Source: an uncultured Pelagibacteraceae bacterium (lineage in GTDB: Bacteria; Pseudomonadota; Alphaproteobacteria; Pelagibacterales; Pelagibacteraceae). From it: 64,000 nucleotides of DNA. Positions 19,948 through 30,172 of this stretch are shown here, piece by piece. The DNA lies in contig CACOQC010000001.1 in assembly GCA_902629215.1 (NCBI GenBank), positions 1-64,000 of the forward strand, in the 5' to 3' direction. Both the position numbers and the translations under genes were made by a program. The notes below the pieces were generated by a model. It was not told the origin of the DNA. It did not search any database and saw only the letters and a list, made by a program, of their open reading frames with translations. How positions within the stretch are numbered: position 1 is the stretch's first letter; each line of letters begins with the position of its first letter.

Positions 19948-19970
19948 TAGTGGGCGATAAACGCCCACTA
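19948..19970. other. Strong hairpin between rubrerythrin and downstream genes
   Basis: TAGTGGGCG ATAAA CGCCCACTA: perfect 9-bp GC-rich stem in an AT-rich gap; no clear U-tract. Confidence 0.8.
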
Positions 19971-19980
19971 ATTAAATATA

Positions 19981-20397
19981 TTAGCTGATAGATTCTAAAG
20001 TTTTTTGGAATTTGCCAGCATGAGATTTTTCAGCCTTTGCTAATGTTTCAAACCAATCAGCAATTTCCTCAAATCCCTCTTCTCTAGCAGTTTTTGCCAT
20101 ACCCGGGTACATATCAGTATACTCGTGAGTTTCACCAGCTACAGCTGACTCTAAATTTGCTTTAGTTTCACCAATTGGTTTACCAGTTGCTGGGTCACCA
20201 ACCTGCTCTAAATACTCAAGATGTCCATGAGCATGTCCTGTCTCACCTTCAGCAGTTGATCTAAAAACTGTAGCTACATCATTATATCCTTCAATATCAG
20301 CTTTTTGAGCAAAGTATAAATATCTTCTATTTGCTTGGCTCTCTCCTGCAAATGCTGCTTTTAAGTTTTCTTCTGTCTTAGTTCCTTTTAATGACAT
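19981..20397 (-). CDS. Rubrerythrin lacking a C-terminal rubredoxin domain
   Basis: KGTKTEENLKAAFAGESQANRRYLYFAQKADIEGY; GETGHAHGHLEYL; AVAGETHEYTDMYP; AEKSHAGKF di-iron motifs; ends at 138 aa with no rubredoxin CxxC pairs. Confidence 0.93.
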   Translation of the reverse strand: MSLKGTKTEENLKAAFAGESQANRRYLYFAQKADIEGYNDVATVFRSTAEGETGHAHGHLEYLEQVGDPATGKPIGETKANLESAVAGETHEYTDMYPGMAKTAREEGFEEIADWFETLAKAEKSHAGKFQKTLESIS

Positions 20398-20455
20398 TTT
20401 AATCTCCTTAATTAATGTTATTAAATATATAAGTTTTATAACAAAAATGTCAACA

Positions 20456-20472
20456 GTTTAGAATAATTATAA
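20456..20472 (+). promoter_or_regulatory. ICE-like motif copy A upstream of rubrerythrin
   Basis: GTTTAGAATAATTATAA; 16/17 identical to copy B on the opposite strand upstream of the Irr-like gene. Confidence 0.5.
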
Positions 20473-20502
20473 TGTATAATTTAAACTATTGATATTACAG
20501 TA

Positions 20503-20931
20503 TTATTTTTGATTTTGATTATCAGTTGCAACTTTTACTAATACTTCAACTGAATTTATTTTTTTTCCTGAAATATTTCTTTTTATCTTAGGTGTTTCAA
20601 TAATTTTTTCGTCACAATCGATTAATTCATTTGTATCTTCATCAAAAAAATGGTGATGATTAGTTGTGTTGGTATCGAAATAACTTTTATCACTATTTAT
20701 AGAGATCTCTTTTAAATACCCTTTATATTTAAATGCATGAACAGTATTATAAACTGTGGCTAAAGATATTTTTTCATTTAACATTTCTGAAATATTTTTA
20801 GCTAGATCATTTATTGTAAAATGGAAAGTATTGTCCCTATCAAACAAAAGCTCACAAATTTTTAGCCTTTGTTTTGTTGGTCTTAGTCCTGATGATCTTA
20901 ATTTATCAATAAATTCGTTCTTTTTAGACAT
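20503..20931 (-). CDS. Fur-family regulator, Irr-like
   Basis: LRSSGLRPTKQRLKICELLF; ISLATVYNTVHAFKYKG; TNHHHFF (HHH motif typical of Irr). Confidence 0.85.
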   Translation of the reverse strand: MSKKNEFIDKLRSSGLRPTKQRLKICELLFDRDNTFHFTINDLAKNISEMLNEKISLATVYNTVHAFKYKGYLKEISINSDKSYFDTNTTNHHHFFDEDTNELIDCDEKIIETPKIKRNISGKKINSVEVLVKVATDNQNQK

Positions 20932-20937
20932 TGTTTT

Positions 20938-20954
20938 TTATAATAATTCTAAAC
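20938..20954 (-). promoter_or_regulatory. ICE-like motif copy B upstream of the Irr-like gene
   Basis: Minus strand GTTTAGAATTATTATAA; 16/17 match to copy A; left half equals the ICE half-site TTTAGAA. Confidence 0.5.
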
Positions 20955-21005
20955 TTTATGTATATTATAATACCCTAAAATCAAGTAATAAGATGTTCAA
21001 ATTTT

Positions 21006-21506
21006 ATGAAAAAAAACTCCTATTCATATGATGAACTTATAAATTGTGGAAACGGAGGTCTTTTTGGCCCTGGAAATGCTAAATTACCACTTCCGCCAAT
21101 GCTTATGTTTGATAGAATTACAGAAATAAATGATAATAATGGTGCTTTTAAAAAAGGGTCATTAAAAGCAGAATTAGATATTAAAAAAGATCTATGGTTT
21201 TTTGATTGTCATTTTAAAGAAGACCCTGTGATGCCAGGTTGCCTTGGACTTGATGCTATGTGGCAATTAGTGGGTTTTTATTTGGGTTGGATAGGAAACC
21301 CTGGAAAAGGAAGAGCTTTAGGAGTAGGGACTGTTAAATTTACGGGTGAAGTATTACAGAATGTTAAATTAGTGACATATGAAATTGATATGAAAAAAAT
21401 TATGTCTCCAGGTGGAACGACTGTAGGGCTGGCTAATGGAGTTGTTTTAGCTGATGGAAAAAAAATCTATTCAGCAGAAAGTTTAAAGGTAGGATTATTT
21501 AAGTAA
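21006..21506 (+). CDS. fabA: 3-hydroxydecanoyl-ACP dehydratase/isomerase
   Basis: [51 protein letters not shown]. Confidence 0.96.
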   Translation: MKKNSYSYDELINCGNGGLFGPGNAKLPLPPMLMFDRITEINDNNGAFKKGSLKAELDIKKDLWFFDCHFKEDPVMPGCLGLDAMWQLVGFYLGWIGNPGKGRALGVGTVKFTGEVLQNVKLVTYEIDMKKIMSPGGTTVGLANGVVLADGKKIYSAESLKVGLFK

Positions 21507-22717
21507 TGAGAAGAGTTGTAATTACAGGCTTAGGTATTGTTTCATGTTTAGGAAATAATCAAGAAGAAGTTCATCAATCTCTTTTAAATTCAAAATCAGG
21601 GATAACTTTTTCTGAAGAGTATAAAGAACATAATCTTAAAAGCCATGTTCATGGAAAACCTAATATTAAACTTGAGGATCATGTAGATAGAAAAACTATA
21701 AGATTTATGGGATCAGGCTCAGCTTATAATTATATTGCAATGAAAGAGGCAATAAAAGACTCTGGCCTAGAAGAAAATGAAGTTAGTAATTTTAAAACAG
21801 GAATTGTAATGGGTTCTGGGGGTCCCTCTATTGAAAACGTAATTTTAGCTGCAGATAAAACTAGAGCTAAAACTCCAAAATTAATGGGTCCATTTATTGT
21901 ACCCAGAACAATGGCTAGCACAGCTTCAGCAACGCTTGCTGTTCCTTTTAAAATAAAAGGAACAAACTACACAATGAGTTCAGCGTGCGCAACTAGTGGA
22001 CACTGTATTGGAAACTCTATGGAGCTAATTCAAATGGGTAAACAAGATGTTATATTTGCAGGAGGAAGTGAAGAAATTCACTGGGCAATGACTGCTATGT
22101 TCGATGCAATGACTGCTTTATCATCAAAATATAATGATACTCCACAATCTGCATCGAGAGCATATGATAAAACTAGAGACGGTTTTGTAATCGCAGGTGG
22201 TGGTGGAGTTTTAGTTCTCGAAGAATACGAACATGCAAAAGCTAGAGGTGCAAAAATTTATGCAGAATTAACAGGTTATGGAGCTACCTCTGATGGTTAC
22301 GATATGGTAGCACCATCGGGTGAGGGAGCCGTAAGATGTATGAAAATGGCAATGGCAACTACTAAAAATAAAATTGATTATATTAATACCCATGGAACAT
22401 CTACCCCAGTAGGAGATATAACTGAACTAAATGCAGTTAAAAATACTTTTGGAGATAATATTCCAAAAATTAGTTCAACAAAATCATTATCAGGACATCC
22501 ATTAGGAGCTGCATCAGTGCATGAAGCCATTTATTGTTTAATAATGATGAAAAATAATTTCATTGCTGGTTCAGCAAATATTTTTGAAATGGATGAAGAA
22601 GCTAAAAAATTCCCGATAGTTGCCAAGACAGAAACTGGGACAACTTTAAACACCGTGATGTCTAATAGTTTTGGTTTTGGTGGAACCAATGCTGCTTTAA
22701 TTTTTGAAAAGGTTTAA
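21506..22717 (+). CDS. fabB: 3-oxoacyl-ACP synthase I
   Basis: [59 protein letters not shown]. Confidence 0.96.
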   Translation: MRRVVITGLGIVSCLGNNQEEVHQSLLNSKSGITFSEEYKEHNLKSHVHGKPNIKLEDHVDRKTIRFMGSGSAYNYIAMKEAIKDSGLEENEVSNFKTGIVMGSGGPSIENVILAADKTRAKTPKLMGPFIVPRTMASTASATLAVPFKIKGTNYTMSSACATSGHCIGNSMELIQMGKQDVIFAGGSEEIHWAMTAMFDAMTALSSKYNDTPQSASRAYDKTRDGFVIAGGGGVLVLEEYEHAKARGAKIYAELTGYGATSDGYDMVAPSGEGAVRCMKMAMATTKNKIDYINTHGTSTPVGDITELNAVKNTFGDNIPKISSTKSLSGHPLGAASVHEAIYCLIMMKNNFIAGSANIFEMDEEAKKFPIVAKTETGTTLNTVMSNSFGFGGTNAALIFEKV

Positions 22718-22719
22718 TT

Positions 22720-23505
22720 ATGAGTTTGATGAAAGGTAAAAAAGGTTTAATCATGGGTGTTGCTAATGAAAGATCTATTGCCTGGGGTATTTCTCAAAAA
22801 CTTTCAGAAGCTGGAGCAAAATTAGCATTTACATATTTAGGTGATGCTCTTAAAAAAAGAGTTGTTCCCTTAGCTGAAAAATTAAACTCTAAAATAACAT
22901 ATAGTTGTGATGTCGAAAAAAAAGAAGAAGTAGTCAAATTGTTTGAGGATATCAAATCTCAATGGGGAGAAATCGATTTTGTTGTTCATGCAGTTGCTTT
23001 TTCGGATAAGTCAGAATTATCAGGTGAATATTTAAACACAACAAGAGAAAACTTTTTAAGAAGTATGTTAATTTCATGTTTTTCATTTACAGAAGTAGCA
23101 AAAGAAGCCTCAAAAGTAATGAAACAAAATGGAAGCTTGCTTACATTAACTTATGAGTCTACTAAAGCTATTCCAAATTATAATGTAATGGGTGTTTGTA
23201 AATCAGCGTTAGAGGCAAGTGTAAAATATCTAGCTAGAGATTTAGGAACTAAAAGTATAAGGGTTAATGCAATAAGTGCTGGACCTATTAAAACATTAGC
23301 TGCTTCTGCTATTGGCGATGCAAAATTCTTATATAAATGGAATGAAGACCATTCTTTCTTAAAAAGAAATGTGGATATCCACGATGTAGGAAATTCAGCA
23401 TTATATCTACTAAGTGATCTTGCTAATGGTGTTACAGGTGAAATTCATTATGTAGATGCTGGATATAATAAAGTTGGAATGCCAGATCCTAAAAATATTA
23501 GCTGA
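22720..23505 (+). CDS. fabI: Enoyl-ACP reductase
   Basis: KGLIMGVANERSIAWGIS; YNVMGVCKSALEASVKYLA; VNAISAGPIKTLAASAIG. Confidence 0.95.
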   Translation: MSLMKGKKGLIMGVANERSIAWGISQKLSEAGAKLAFTYLGDALKKRVVPLAEKLNSKITYSCDVEKKEEVVKLFEDIKSQWGEIDFVVHAVAFSDKSELSGEYLNTTRENFLRSMLISCFSFTEVAKEASKVMKQNGSLLTLTYESTKAIPNYNVMGVCKSALEASVKYLARDLGTKSIRVNAISAGPIKTLAASAIGDAKFLYKWNEDHSFLKRNVDIHDVGNSALYLLSDLANGVTGEIHYVDAGYNKVGMPDPKNIS

Positions 23506-23518
23506 TATAATTTAAGTA

Positions 23519-23638
23519 ATGGAAATTTTCATATTTTTAATTTGTCTAGTATTTGTTATTTATTTTTTATTTAGACCCACCTCTAAAAAAGAAAAAGACC
23601 AATTTAATGATAAAAATAATTGGCGAGGTGGATTTTAA
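23519..23638 (+). CDS. Putative 39-aa single-TM protein, not in the ORF track
   Basis: Hand translation MEIFIFLICLVFVIYFLFRPTSKKEKDQFNDKNNWRGGF*; fills the gap between fabI and convergent pnp. Confidence 0.45.
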   Translation: MEIFIFLICLVFVIYFLFRPTSKKEKDQFNDKNNWRGGF

Positions 23639-23641
23639 TTA

Positions 23642-25714
23642 TTATTCAGCAGCCTGTTTTATAGAAAGTTTAACTTTACCTCTATCGAAACCAATTACTT
23701 TTACTTTTACTTCATCACCTTCTTTTACGATGTCAGTAACTTTAGCTACTCTTTTGGCTGCAAGTTCTGAAATATGAACAAGTCCATCTTGTTTTCCCAA
23801 AAAATTAACAAATGCACCAAATTCCATAATCTTCATAACTTTACCTGAGTAAATTTTATTTAATTCAGCTTTTGCAGTAATATCTTTAATCATTTGCAAA
23901 GCAATATTTCTAGACTCTTCATCAGGAGCAGCAACAGTTACAACTCCTTCATCATTCACATCTACTTTTGCTCCTGATTTTTCAACTATCTCTCTGATAG
24001 TTGCCCCACCTTTTCCAATTACAGCTGCAATATCCTTTTTATCAACATTTATTTTTTCCATTTTTGGAGTATGTTTTCCAACATCCTCTCTTGAAGCTGA
24101 TAATGCCTTATTCATCTCTCCTAAAATATGAACTCTTCCATCTTTAGCCTGGCTTAATGCCTGCTCCATAATTTCAAATGTAATACCAGTAATTTTAATA
24201 TCCATTTGTAGGGAAGTAATTCCATCTTTAGTTCCAGCAACTTTAAAATCCATATCACCTAAATGATCTTCATCACCTAAAATATCTGATAAGACACTAA
24301 AATCATTTCCCTCTTTAATTAATCCCATTGCTATACCTGCAACTGGTTCTTTAATTGGTACTCCTGCATCCATTAATGCAAGTGATGTTCCACAAACTGT
24401 AGCCATTGATGATGAACCATTAGACTCTGTTATTTCGGATACTACTCTAAAAGTATAAGGAAATGACTCTTTTGTGGGCAATGAAGAATGAATAGCTCTC
24501 CATGCTAATTTACCATGTCCTATTTCCCTTCTACCAGTTCCTATTCTTCCAGTCTCTCCAACTGAAAATGGTGGAAAATTATAGTGCAACATAAATCTTT
24601 CTTTTTGTAGTCCATCTAAGCTTTCAATTCTTTGTTCATCATCTGATGTGCCTAGGGTAGCAGTTACAATTGCTTGTGTTTCTCCTCTTGTAAACAAAGC
24701 AGAACCATGTGTTCTTGGCAAAATTCCAACCTCACATGAGATAGGTCTTACATCAGATAAGCCTCTGCCATCAATTCTATTTTTATTTTTTAAAATATCA
24801 GTTCTTACAATTGATTTTTCTATCTTTTTAAGCTCAGAATTTACATCTAAATCTGTATAGTTTTCATCTTCCTCATAAAGTTTTTTAGCTTTATCTGTTA
24901 TCTCTGAAATTTGATTTGACCTATCTTGTTTATCTCTTGTTGCAAAAGCTTTTTTAAGATCTTCTGTAAAGGCTTCTTCAAGTTTTTTCTTAACTTCAGA
25001 CAGATCTTTCTTTTCAACAACCCATTCAGGTTTTCTACATTCTTTTGCAAGTTCCTCAATCATTTTAATCACAGGAACAAAGCCTTCATGACCAAATTTA
25101 ACAGCATTTAACATTTCTTCCTCTGTTAAACCACTTGCCTCAGACTCAACCATAAGCACAGCATCTTTTGTACCTGCTACGACTAAATCTAATTTTGATT
25201 TTTCTAATTCTGCTTTAGATGGATTTAAAACATATTTTCCATCAATATATCCAACCCTAGATGCACCAACAGGACCCAAAAAAGGCATACCTGAAATAGC
25301 TAATGCTGCTGATGAGGCTATAATAGATAAAATATCTGCTTCATTTTCCTTATCGTAAGAAATTACAGTCGGTAATAACTGAACCTCATTTTTAAATTCG
25401 TCAGGAAACAGAGGTCTTATTGGTCTATCAATTAATCTAGAAATTAATGTTTCGCTTTCTGTCGGTCTTGCTTCTCTTTTAAAATATCCTCCTGGAATTT
25501 TTCCAGCTGCATAATATTTTTCTTGGTAATTTACAGATAATGGAAAGTAATCCACATCAGGGTTTACTTTTTTTGCACCCACTACTGTTGCTAAAACTAC
25601 TGTTTCTCCACATGTTGCTATTATTGCACCGTCTGCCTGTCTTGCTACTTTACCTGTTTCTAAACTTATCTTCTTTCCCGCTACTTCAATTTCCTTATTA
25701 TATAATTTAAACAT
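23642..25714 (-). CDS. pnp: Polynucleotide phosphorylase
   Basis: [33 protein letters not shown] ([11 protein letters not shown]) and S1 domains. Confidence 0.97.
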   Translation of the reverse strand: MFKLYNKEIEVAGKKISLETGKVARQADGAIIATCGETVVLATVVGAKKVNPDVDYFPLSVNYQEKYYAAGKIPGGYFKREARPTESETLISRLIDRPIRPLFPDEFKNEVQLLPTVISYDKENEADILSIIASSAALAISGMPFLGPVGASRVGYIDGKYVLNPSKAELEKSKLDLVVAGTKDAVLMVESEASGLTEEEMLNAVKFGHEGFVPVIKMIEELAKECRKPEWVVEKKDLSEVKKKLEEAFTEDLKKAFATRDKQDRSNQISEITDKAKKLYEEDENYTDLDVNSELKKIEKSIVRTDILKNKNRIDGRGLSDVRPISCEVGILPRTHGSALFTRGETQAIVTATLGTSDDEQRIESLDGLQKERFMLHYNFPPFSVGETGRIGTGRREIGHGKLAWRAIHSSLPTKESFPYTFRVVSEITESNGSSSMATVCGTSLALMDAGVPIKEPVAGIAMGLIKEGNDFSVLSDILGDEDHLGDMDFKVAGTKDGITSLQMDIKITGITFEIMEQALSQAKDGRVHILGEMNKALSASREDVGKHTPKMEKINVDKKDIAAVIGKGGATIREIVEKSGAKVDVNDEGVVTVAAPDEESRNIALQMIKDITAKAELNKIYSGKVMKIMEFGAFVNFLGKQDGLVHISELAAKRVAKVTDIVKEGDEVKVKVIGFDRGKVKLSIKQAAE

Positions 25715-25771
25715 TTCATTTCCATTTCGTTTCGTTCGTTTCGTCCCATTCCGTTCTATCTATCTTGAGTT

Positions 25772-26020
25772 CTATTTCCTTAAATTCAATTTCGACAGTA
25801 CATTCTTGTAAGAGTTCACCTTATTTCTTTTAAGATAGTCTAACAATTTTTTTCTTCTATTAACTGCTTTTAACAATCCAACGGATGAATGTTTATCTTT
25901 TTTGAATTGTTTAATATGCTTAGAAAGCGTTTCAATTTTATCAGTTAACAAAGCTATCTGGATTTCAGATGATCCTGTATCTTTATCGTGGATAGCCAAT
26001 TCTTGTGCTTTTTTACTCAT
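25772..26020 (-). CDS. rpsO: 30S ribosomal protein S15
   Basis: HDKDTGSSEIQIALLTDKIETLSKHIKQFKKDKHSSVGLLKAVNRRKKLLDYLK. Confidence 0.97.
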   Translation of the reverse strand: MSKKAQELAIHDKDTGSSEIQIALLTDKIETLSKHIKQFKKDKHSSVGLLKAVNRRKKLLDYLKRNKVNSYKNVLSKLNLRK

Positions 26021-26031
26021 ATATTATTTTC

Positions 26032-26400
26032 CTATTTATTTGTTTGTTTTATTAAATTTTCAATTTTTTCTGCATACTCAAAAGACTCATCTTTTCTAAA
26101 AAGTAATTTTGGTAAAAATTTCATTATTACTTTTTGTGATAATATTTTTCTTATTAAAAAAGAATACTCTTTTAATTTTTCTATTGACTCGTCCGCATTT
26201 TTTCCACCAAGAGGCAAAACATAAGCTTTAGCGATTTTTAAATCCTGACTCATTCTCACTTCAGTTACTGTAATAGTATTTGTTTCTAAATTTGGCAACT
26301 TAGCCTCATTTCTTAAAAAAATCATACTTAAAGATTGTTTTATCATTTCTCCAACTCTTAATTGTCTTTGAGATATCGGTTTTCCTATTCTATCAGCCAT
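26032..26400 (-). CDS. rbfA: Ribosome-binding factor A
   Basis: SQRQLRVGEMIKQSLSMIF; TITVTEVRMSQDLKIAKAYVLP. Confidence 0.93.
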   Translation of the reverse strand: MADRIGKPISQRQLRVGEMIKQSLSMIFLRNEAKLPNLETNTITVTEVRMSQDLKIAKAYVLPLGGKNADESIEKLKEYSFLIRKILSQKVIMKFLPKLLFRKDESFEYAEKIENLIKQTNK

Positions 26401-28592
26401 TATATTGTCCTCTCTTTTGATGTAACATTAAATGCCTCAATTGTATCGTTTTTTTGAAAATCCATGTAATCTTTTACTGTAATTCCACACTCTTGACCAT
26501 TATTTACCTGTTTGACCTGATTTTTTTCTCTAAAAATTGTTCCTATTTTACCCGTATAAATAATTGTTCCATCTCTAACTATTCTAACATTAGAAGTGCT
26601 TAAAATCTCTCCATCAACTACTTTTGAGCCTGCCACTTTCCCTGCCCCTGAAACTTTAAATATTTCAAGTATTTGAGCTGATCCTGTAATTGTCTCTTGA
26701 ATATCAGGAGTTAATAAACCTGACATTCTTTTTTTAACATAATCAAGAACTTCATAGATTATATTAAATGATGAAATATTAATATTTTCATTCTCTGCTA
26801 ATTTTTTTGCTTCTTTACTTGGTTTTACATTAAATGCAATAACTACAGCATTGGAAGCCTTTGCTAATGTTATATCAGTTTCAGTTACCATTCCAATATC
26901 AGCTAATATAATTTTAGGCTTAACTTCATCATGATCAAATTTACTAATAGCATTTTTTATTGCCTCCGAAGATCCATGAACATCTGATTTAATTATCAAA
27001 TTTAGCTCTTCTGTTGAAGATTGATTTGAAAATGCAGACTCTTGTGTTGCAAAAGATAATGGATTTTTATTTTCTTTATTTTCTTGTGCTCTACTTTCAC
27101 TTAACGTTTTTGCTTCTTTCTCACTTTCCAAAACTATAAAATCATCACCTGATTTTGCAGCACCATTAATACCTAGTACTTCCACAGGGGTTGATGGTAA
27201 AGCTTCATCAATATTCTTTCCTTTATCATTTATGATTGCTCTAACCTTTCCCCATTTCAATCCACTAACAAAAAAATCTCCCTTTTTAAGCGTCCCAGAT
27301 GTAACAATTAAATTAGCTACTGGACCTCTCCCTATATCTATCTTTGATTCCAATACTGTTCCTGTAGCTTTAGTTTCAAAATTTGTTTTCAAATCTAAAA
27401 TTTCTGCTTGAAGAATTATAGACTCAATCAATTTTTCTAAATTAAGTTTTGTTTTTGCTGAAATTTCAACCATCAAAGTATCTCCAGATAATTCTTCCGC
27501 TATCAATTCATGCTCTAATAATTGGTTCTTTATTTTTTGTGGATCAGCTTCTGGTAAATCACATTTATTAATCGCAACAACAATTGGAACTTTTGCTGCT
27601 TTAGCATGTTTGATAGATTCAACTGTTTGTGGTTTTACTCCGTCATCAGCAGCAACAACTAGAACAACTATATCTGTTAATTTTGAACCTCTAGCTCTCA
27701 TTTCCGTAAATGCAGCATGACCTGGTGTATCTATAAAAGTTAATTTATTTGAATGACTTTCAATTTGATAAGCTCCTACATGCTGAGTAATACCTCCAAA
27801 TTCACCTGATACAACGTTTGCACTTCTTAAAACATCAAGAACAGATGTTTTACCATGATCAACGTGACCCATTACAGTTATAATTGGTGGTCTATTTTTT
27901 AAGTTTTCTGATCTAGATTCTTTTATTTTTTTTATTATTTCTTCAGCTTTTTCTTCTCTTATTGGATTATGACCAAACTCTTTTACGAGAAATTCTGCAG
28001 TATCAGCTGCTAATGTTTGATTAATAGTTACTGTTACTCCCATACCAAACAAAAATTTAATAACATTACTTGATTGTTCTGCCATTCTATTTGCTAATTC
28101 TCTTACTGTAATGGCTTCAGGTATATTTATATCTCTTTTAATTTGTTTTTGATTTTCACTATCATCATTTTTATTAGCATTTTTAAGTTCTTTTTGTCTT
28201 GCTCTTTTTACAGATGCTAAACTTCTTTCCCTAGTTTCAATCTCATCACTTAGTGCTCTTGAAACTGTTAATTTAACCTCTCTTTTTTTAGTTCCTAGTT
28301 TTGTTTTTTTATCTTTATTTTCATTATCGTCCTTTAATCTTTTTGTTGCTCTCTGCTCAGCTAACTTTCGTTTTTCAAAATCACTAGTTGTTGATGATGT
28401 TTTTGCTAAAAATTTTGGCTTCGAAAAAATATCTTTTTTGCTGAAAGGTGAACTTTTTTTAAATCCAAAAGATTTATTTGATGTTTGATGGCTTTGCTTC
28501 TTATCAATTATTACAGTTTTTTTATCTTTAAAGTTTTTAAATGATTTTTTGGTAGTTCCTGAAATAGTAAGTTTTGTTTTTTTGTTCTCCAT
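26400..28592 (-). CDS. infB: Translation initiation factor IF-2
   Basis: RPPIITVMGHVDHGKTSVLDVLR; FIDTPGHAAFTEMRARG; INKCDLP. Confidence 0.97.
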   Translation of the reverse strand: MENKKTKLTISGTTKKSFKNFKDKKTVIIDKKQSHQTSNKSFGFKKSSPFSKKDIFSKPKFLAKTSSTTSDFEKRKLAEQRATKRLKDDNENKDKKTKLGTKKREVKLTVSRALSDEIETRERSLASVKRARQKELKNANKNDDSENQKQIKRDINIPEAITVRELANRMAEQSSNVIKFLFGMGVTVTINQTLAADTAEFLVKEFGHNPIREEKAEEIIKKIKESRSENLKNRPPIITVMGHVDHGKTSVLDVLRSANVVSGEFGGITQHVGAYQIESHSNKLTFIDTPGHAAFTEMRARGSKLTDIVVLVVAADDGVKPQTVESIKHAKAAKVPIVVAINKCDLPEADPQKIKNQLLEHELIAEELSGDTLMVEISAKTKLNLEKLIESIILQAEILDLKTNFETKATGTVLESKIDIGRGPVANLIVTSGTLKKGDFFVSGLKWGKVRAIINDKGKNIDEALPSTPVEVLGINGAAKSGDDFIVLESEKEAKTLSESRAQENKENKNPLSFATQESAFSNQSSTEELNLIIKSDVHGSSEAIKNAISKFDHDEVKPKIILADIGMVTETDITLAKASNAVVIAFNVKPSKEAKKLAENENINISSFNIIYEVLDYVKKRMSGLLTPDIQETITGSAQILEIFKVSGAGKVAGSKVVDGEILSTSNVRIVRDGTIIYTGKIGTIFREKNQVKQVNNGQECGITVKDYMDFQKNDTIEAFNVTSKERTI

Positions 28593-28602
28593 TTCTCATA
28601 CC

Positions 28603-30159
28603 TCAATCTTTATAAACTATATTTCTTGCTGACATTACTAAATTGTCCGCCTCTTCTTTAGACAGTGCAAAATCTTCTAGATAACCTTGTATCTTAATCC
28701 TCTCTCCCTTAATGACGTCATAACCACCTGTTAATTCATCTGAAGCCAAATCAGCAAAATCTTCTAATTTTAATATTTTTTGTTCACCTAAGGTTACTAG
28801 CATCCCGGGAGTTAATCCTTTCAAATTGATAAGTGAGTCATCTAAACCTAAATCTTTTATTCTTTGCGAAATATCTTCTTGATCTTTTTTATGAAAATCC
28901 TCTGCTCTTTCAATTAAAGCTTTAGCTGTTTCCTCCTCTATTCCTTCAATTTTTGTTAAATTTTCCAATGATGTATCTTTTATATCATCTATTGTTGAAA
29001 AACCTTCTGCTACCAATAATTGACCTAGTGTTTCATCCAGCTCTAGATTTTTAACAAAGTTATCAGTTTTTTCTTTAAATTCTATTTGTCTTCTCTCAGA
29101 GTCTTCCTGATCTGTCATTATATTTATTTCATAATTTAATAATTTCGTAGCTAGTCTAACGTTTTGTCCTCTTCTACCAATAGCTTTACTAAGATTTTCT
29201 TCTGTAAGAATTACATCAAGTTTTTTTCTTACAGCATCAACGTTTACTCTTTGAACTTCAGCTGGTGAAAGGGCGTTAGAAACTAGAATTGCTGGATCCT
29301 CAGACCAATTAACAATATCAATTTTTTCACCTTGCAATTCATTTACTACTGCCTGAACTCTCGATCCTCTCATTCCAACACATGCTCCAACTGGGTCTAG
29401 TGACGTATCGACTGCTTTTACACAAATTTTAGCTCTACTACCAGGATCTCTAGATGAAGATTTTATTTCAATTAAACCATCGTAAATTTCAGGAACTTCT
29501 TGGGTAAAGAGTTTTTCCATAAATTTTGGATGAGCTCTAGACAAAAAAATTTGCTGTCCTCTAGATTCTCTTCTAACGTCAAAACAATAGGCTTTTACTC
29601 TATCTCCCGCTTTAATATTCTCTCTTGGAATTAGTTCATTCTTTTGAATAATTGCCTCAGTTCTACCTAAATCAACTATTACATTTCCGAATTCTAATCT
29701 TTTTACAATACCGCTTAAAATTGTATCTTTCTTATCAATAAATTCATTAAACTGTCTCTCACGCTCTGCTTCTCTTACATTAAGAGTAATAACTTGTTTT
29801 GCTGTTTGTGCAGCAATTCTCCCAAAATCAAAAGTGGGAAGAGGTTGTAAAATTTCTTCTCCAATTTTTTTATCTTTATTTGACGCATCTAAAATTATAG
29901 CATCCTCAAGTTTGATTTCTGTGTTTGTATTTTCTGGATTTTCAGAAATTATTAACTTTCTAAAAATTTCAATATCACCACTTTCTCTATTGATTAGTAC
30001 CTTTATTTCATTGTCGTGACCAAACTTTGATTTTGCTGCTTTAGCTATCCCTGTTTCCATAGAGTTAATAATTAATTCTTTATCAATAGATTTTTCTAAT
30101 GCTACTGCCTCAGCAATTCTTAATAATTCAAGTTTATCTGCTCTTTTATTTAACATAAC
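28603..30159 (-). CDS. nusA: Transcription termination/antitermination factor NusA (start at MLNKRADK)
   Basis: GACVGMRGSRVQAVVNELQGEKIDIVNWSEDPA; IGRRGQNVRLA. The track start at 30195 translates a terminator hairpin, so 30159 is preferred. Confidence 0.95.
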   Translation of the reverse strand, partial: VMLNKRADKLELLRIAEAVALEKSIDKELIINSMETGIAKAAKSKFGHDNEIKVLINRESGDIEIFRKLIISENPENTNTEIKLEDAIILDASNKDKKIGEEILQPLPTFDFGRIAAQTAKQVITLNVREAERERQFNEFIDKKDTILSGIVKRLEFGNVIVDLGRTEAIIQKNELIPRENIKAGDRVKAYCFDVRRESRGQQIFLSRAHPKFMEKLFTQEVPEIYDGLIEIKSSSRDPGSRAKICVKAVDTSLDPVGACVGMRGSRVQAVVNELQGEKIDIVNWSEDPAILVSNALSPAEVQRVNVDAVRKKLDVILTEENLSKAIGRRGQNVRLATKLLNYEINIMTDQEDSERRQIEFKEKTDNFVKNLELDETLGQLLVAEGFSTIDDIKDTSLENLTKIEGIEEETAKALIERAEDFHKKDQEDISQRIKDLGLDDSLINLKGLTPGMLVTLGEQKILKLEDFADLASDELTGGYDVIKGERIKIQGYLEDFALSKEEADNLVMSARNIVYKD

Positions 30160-30172
30160 TTTATATACTCCA

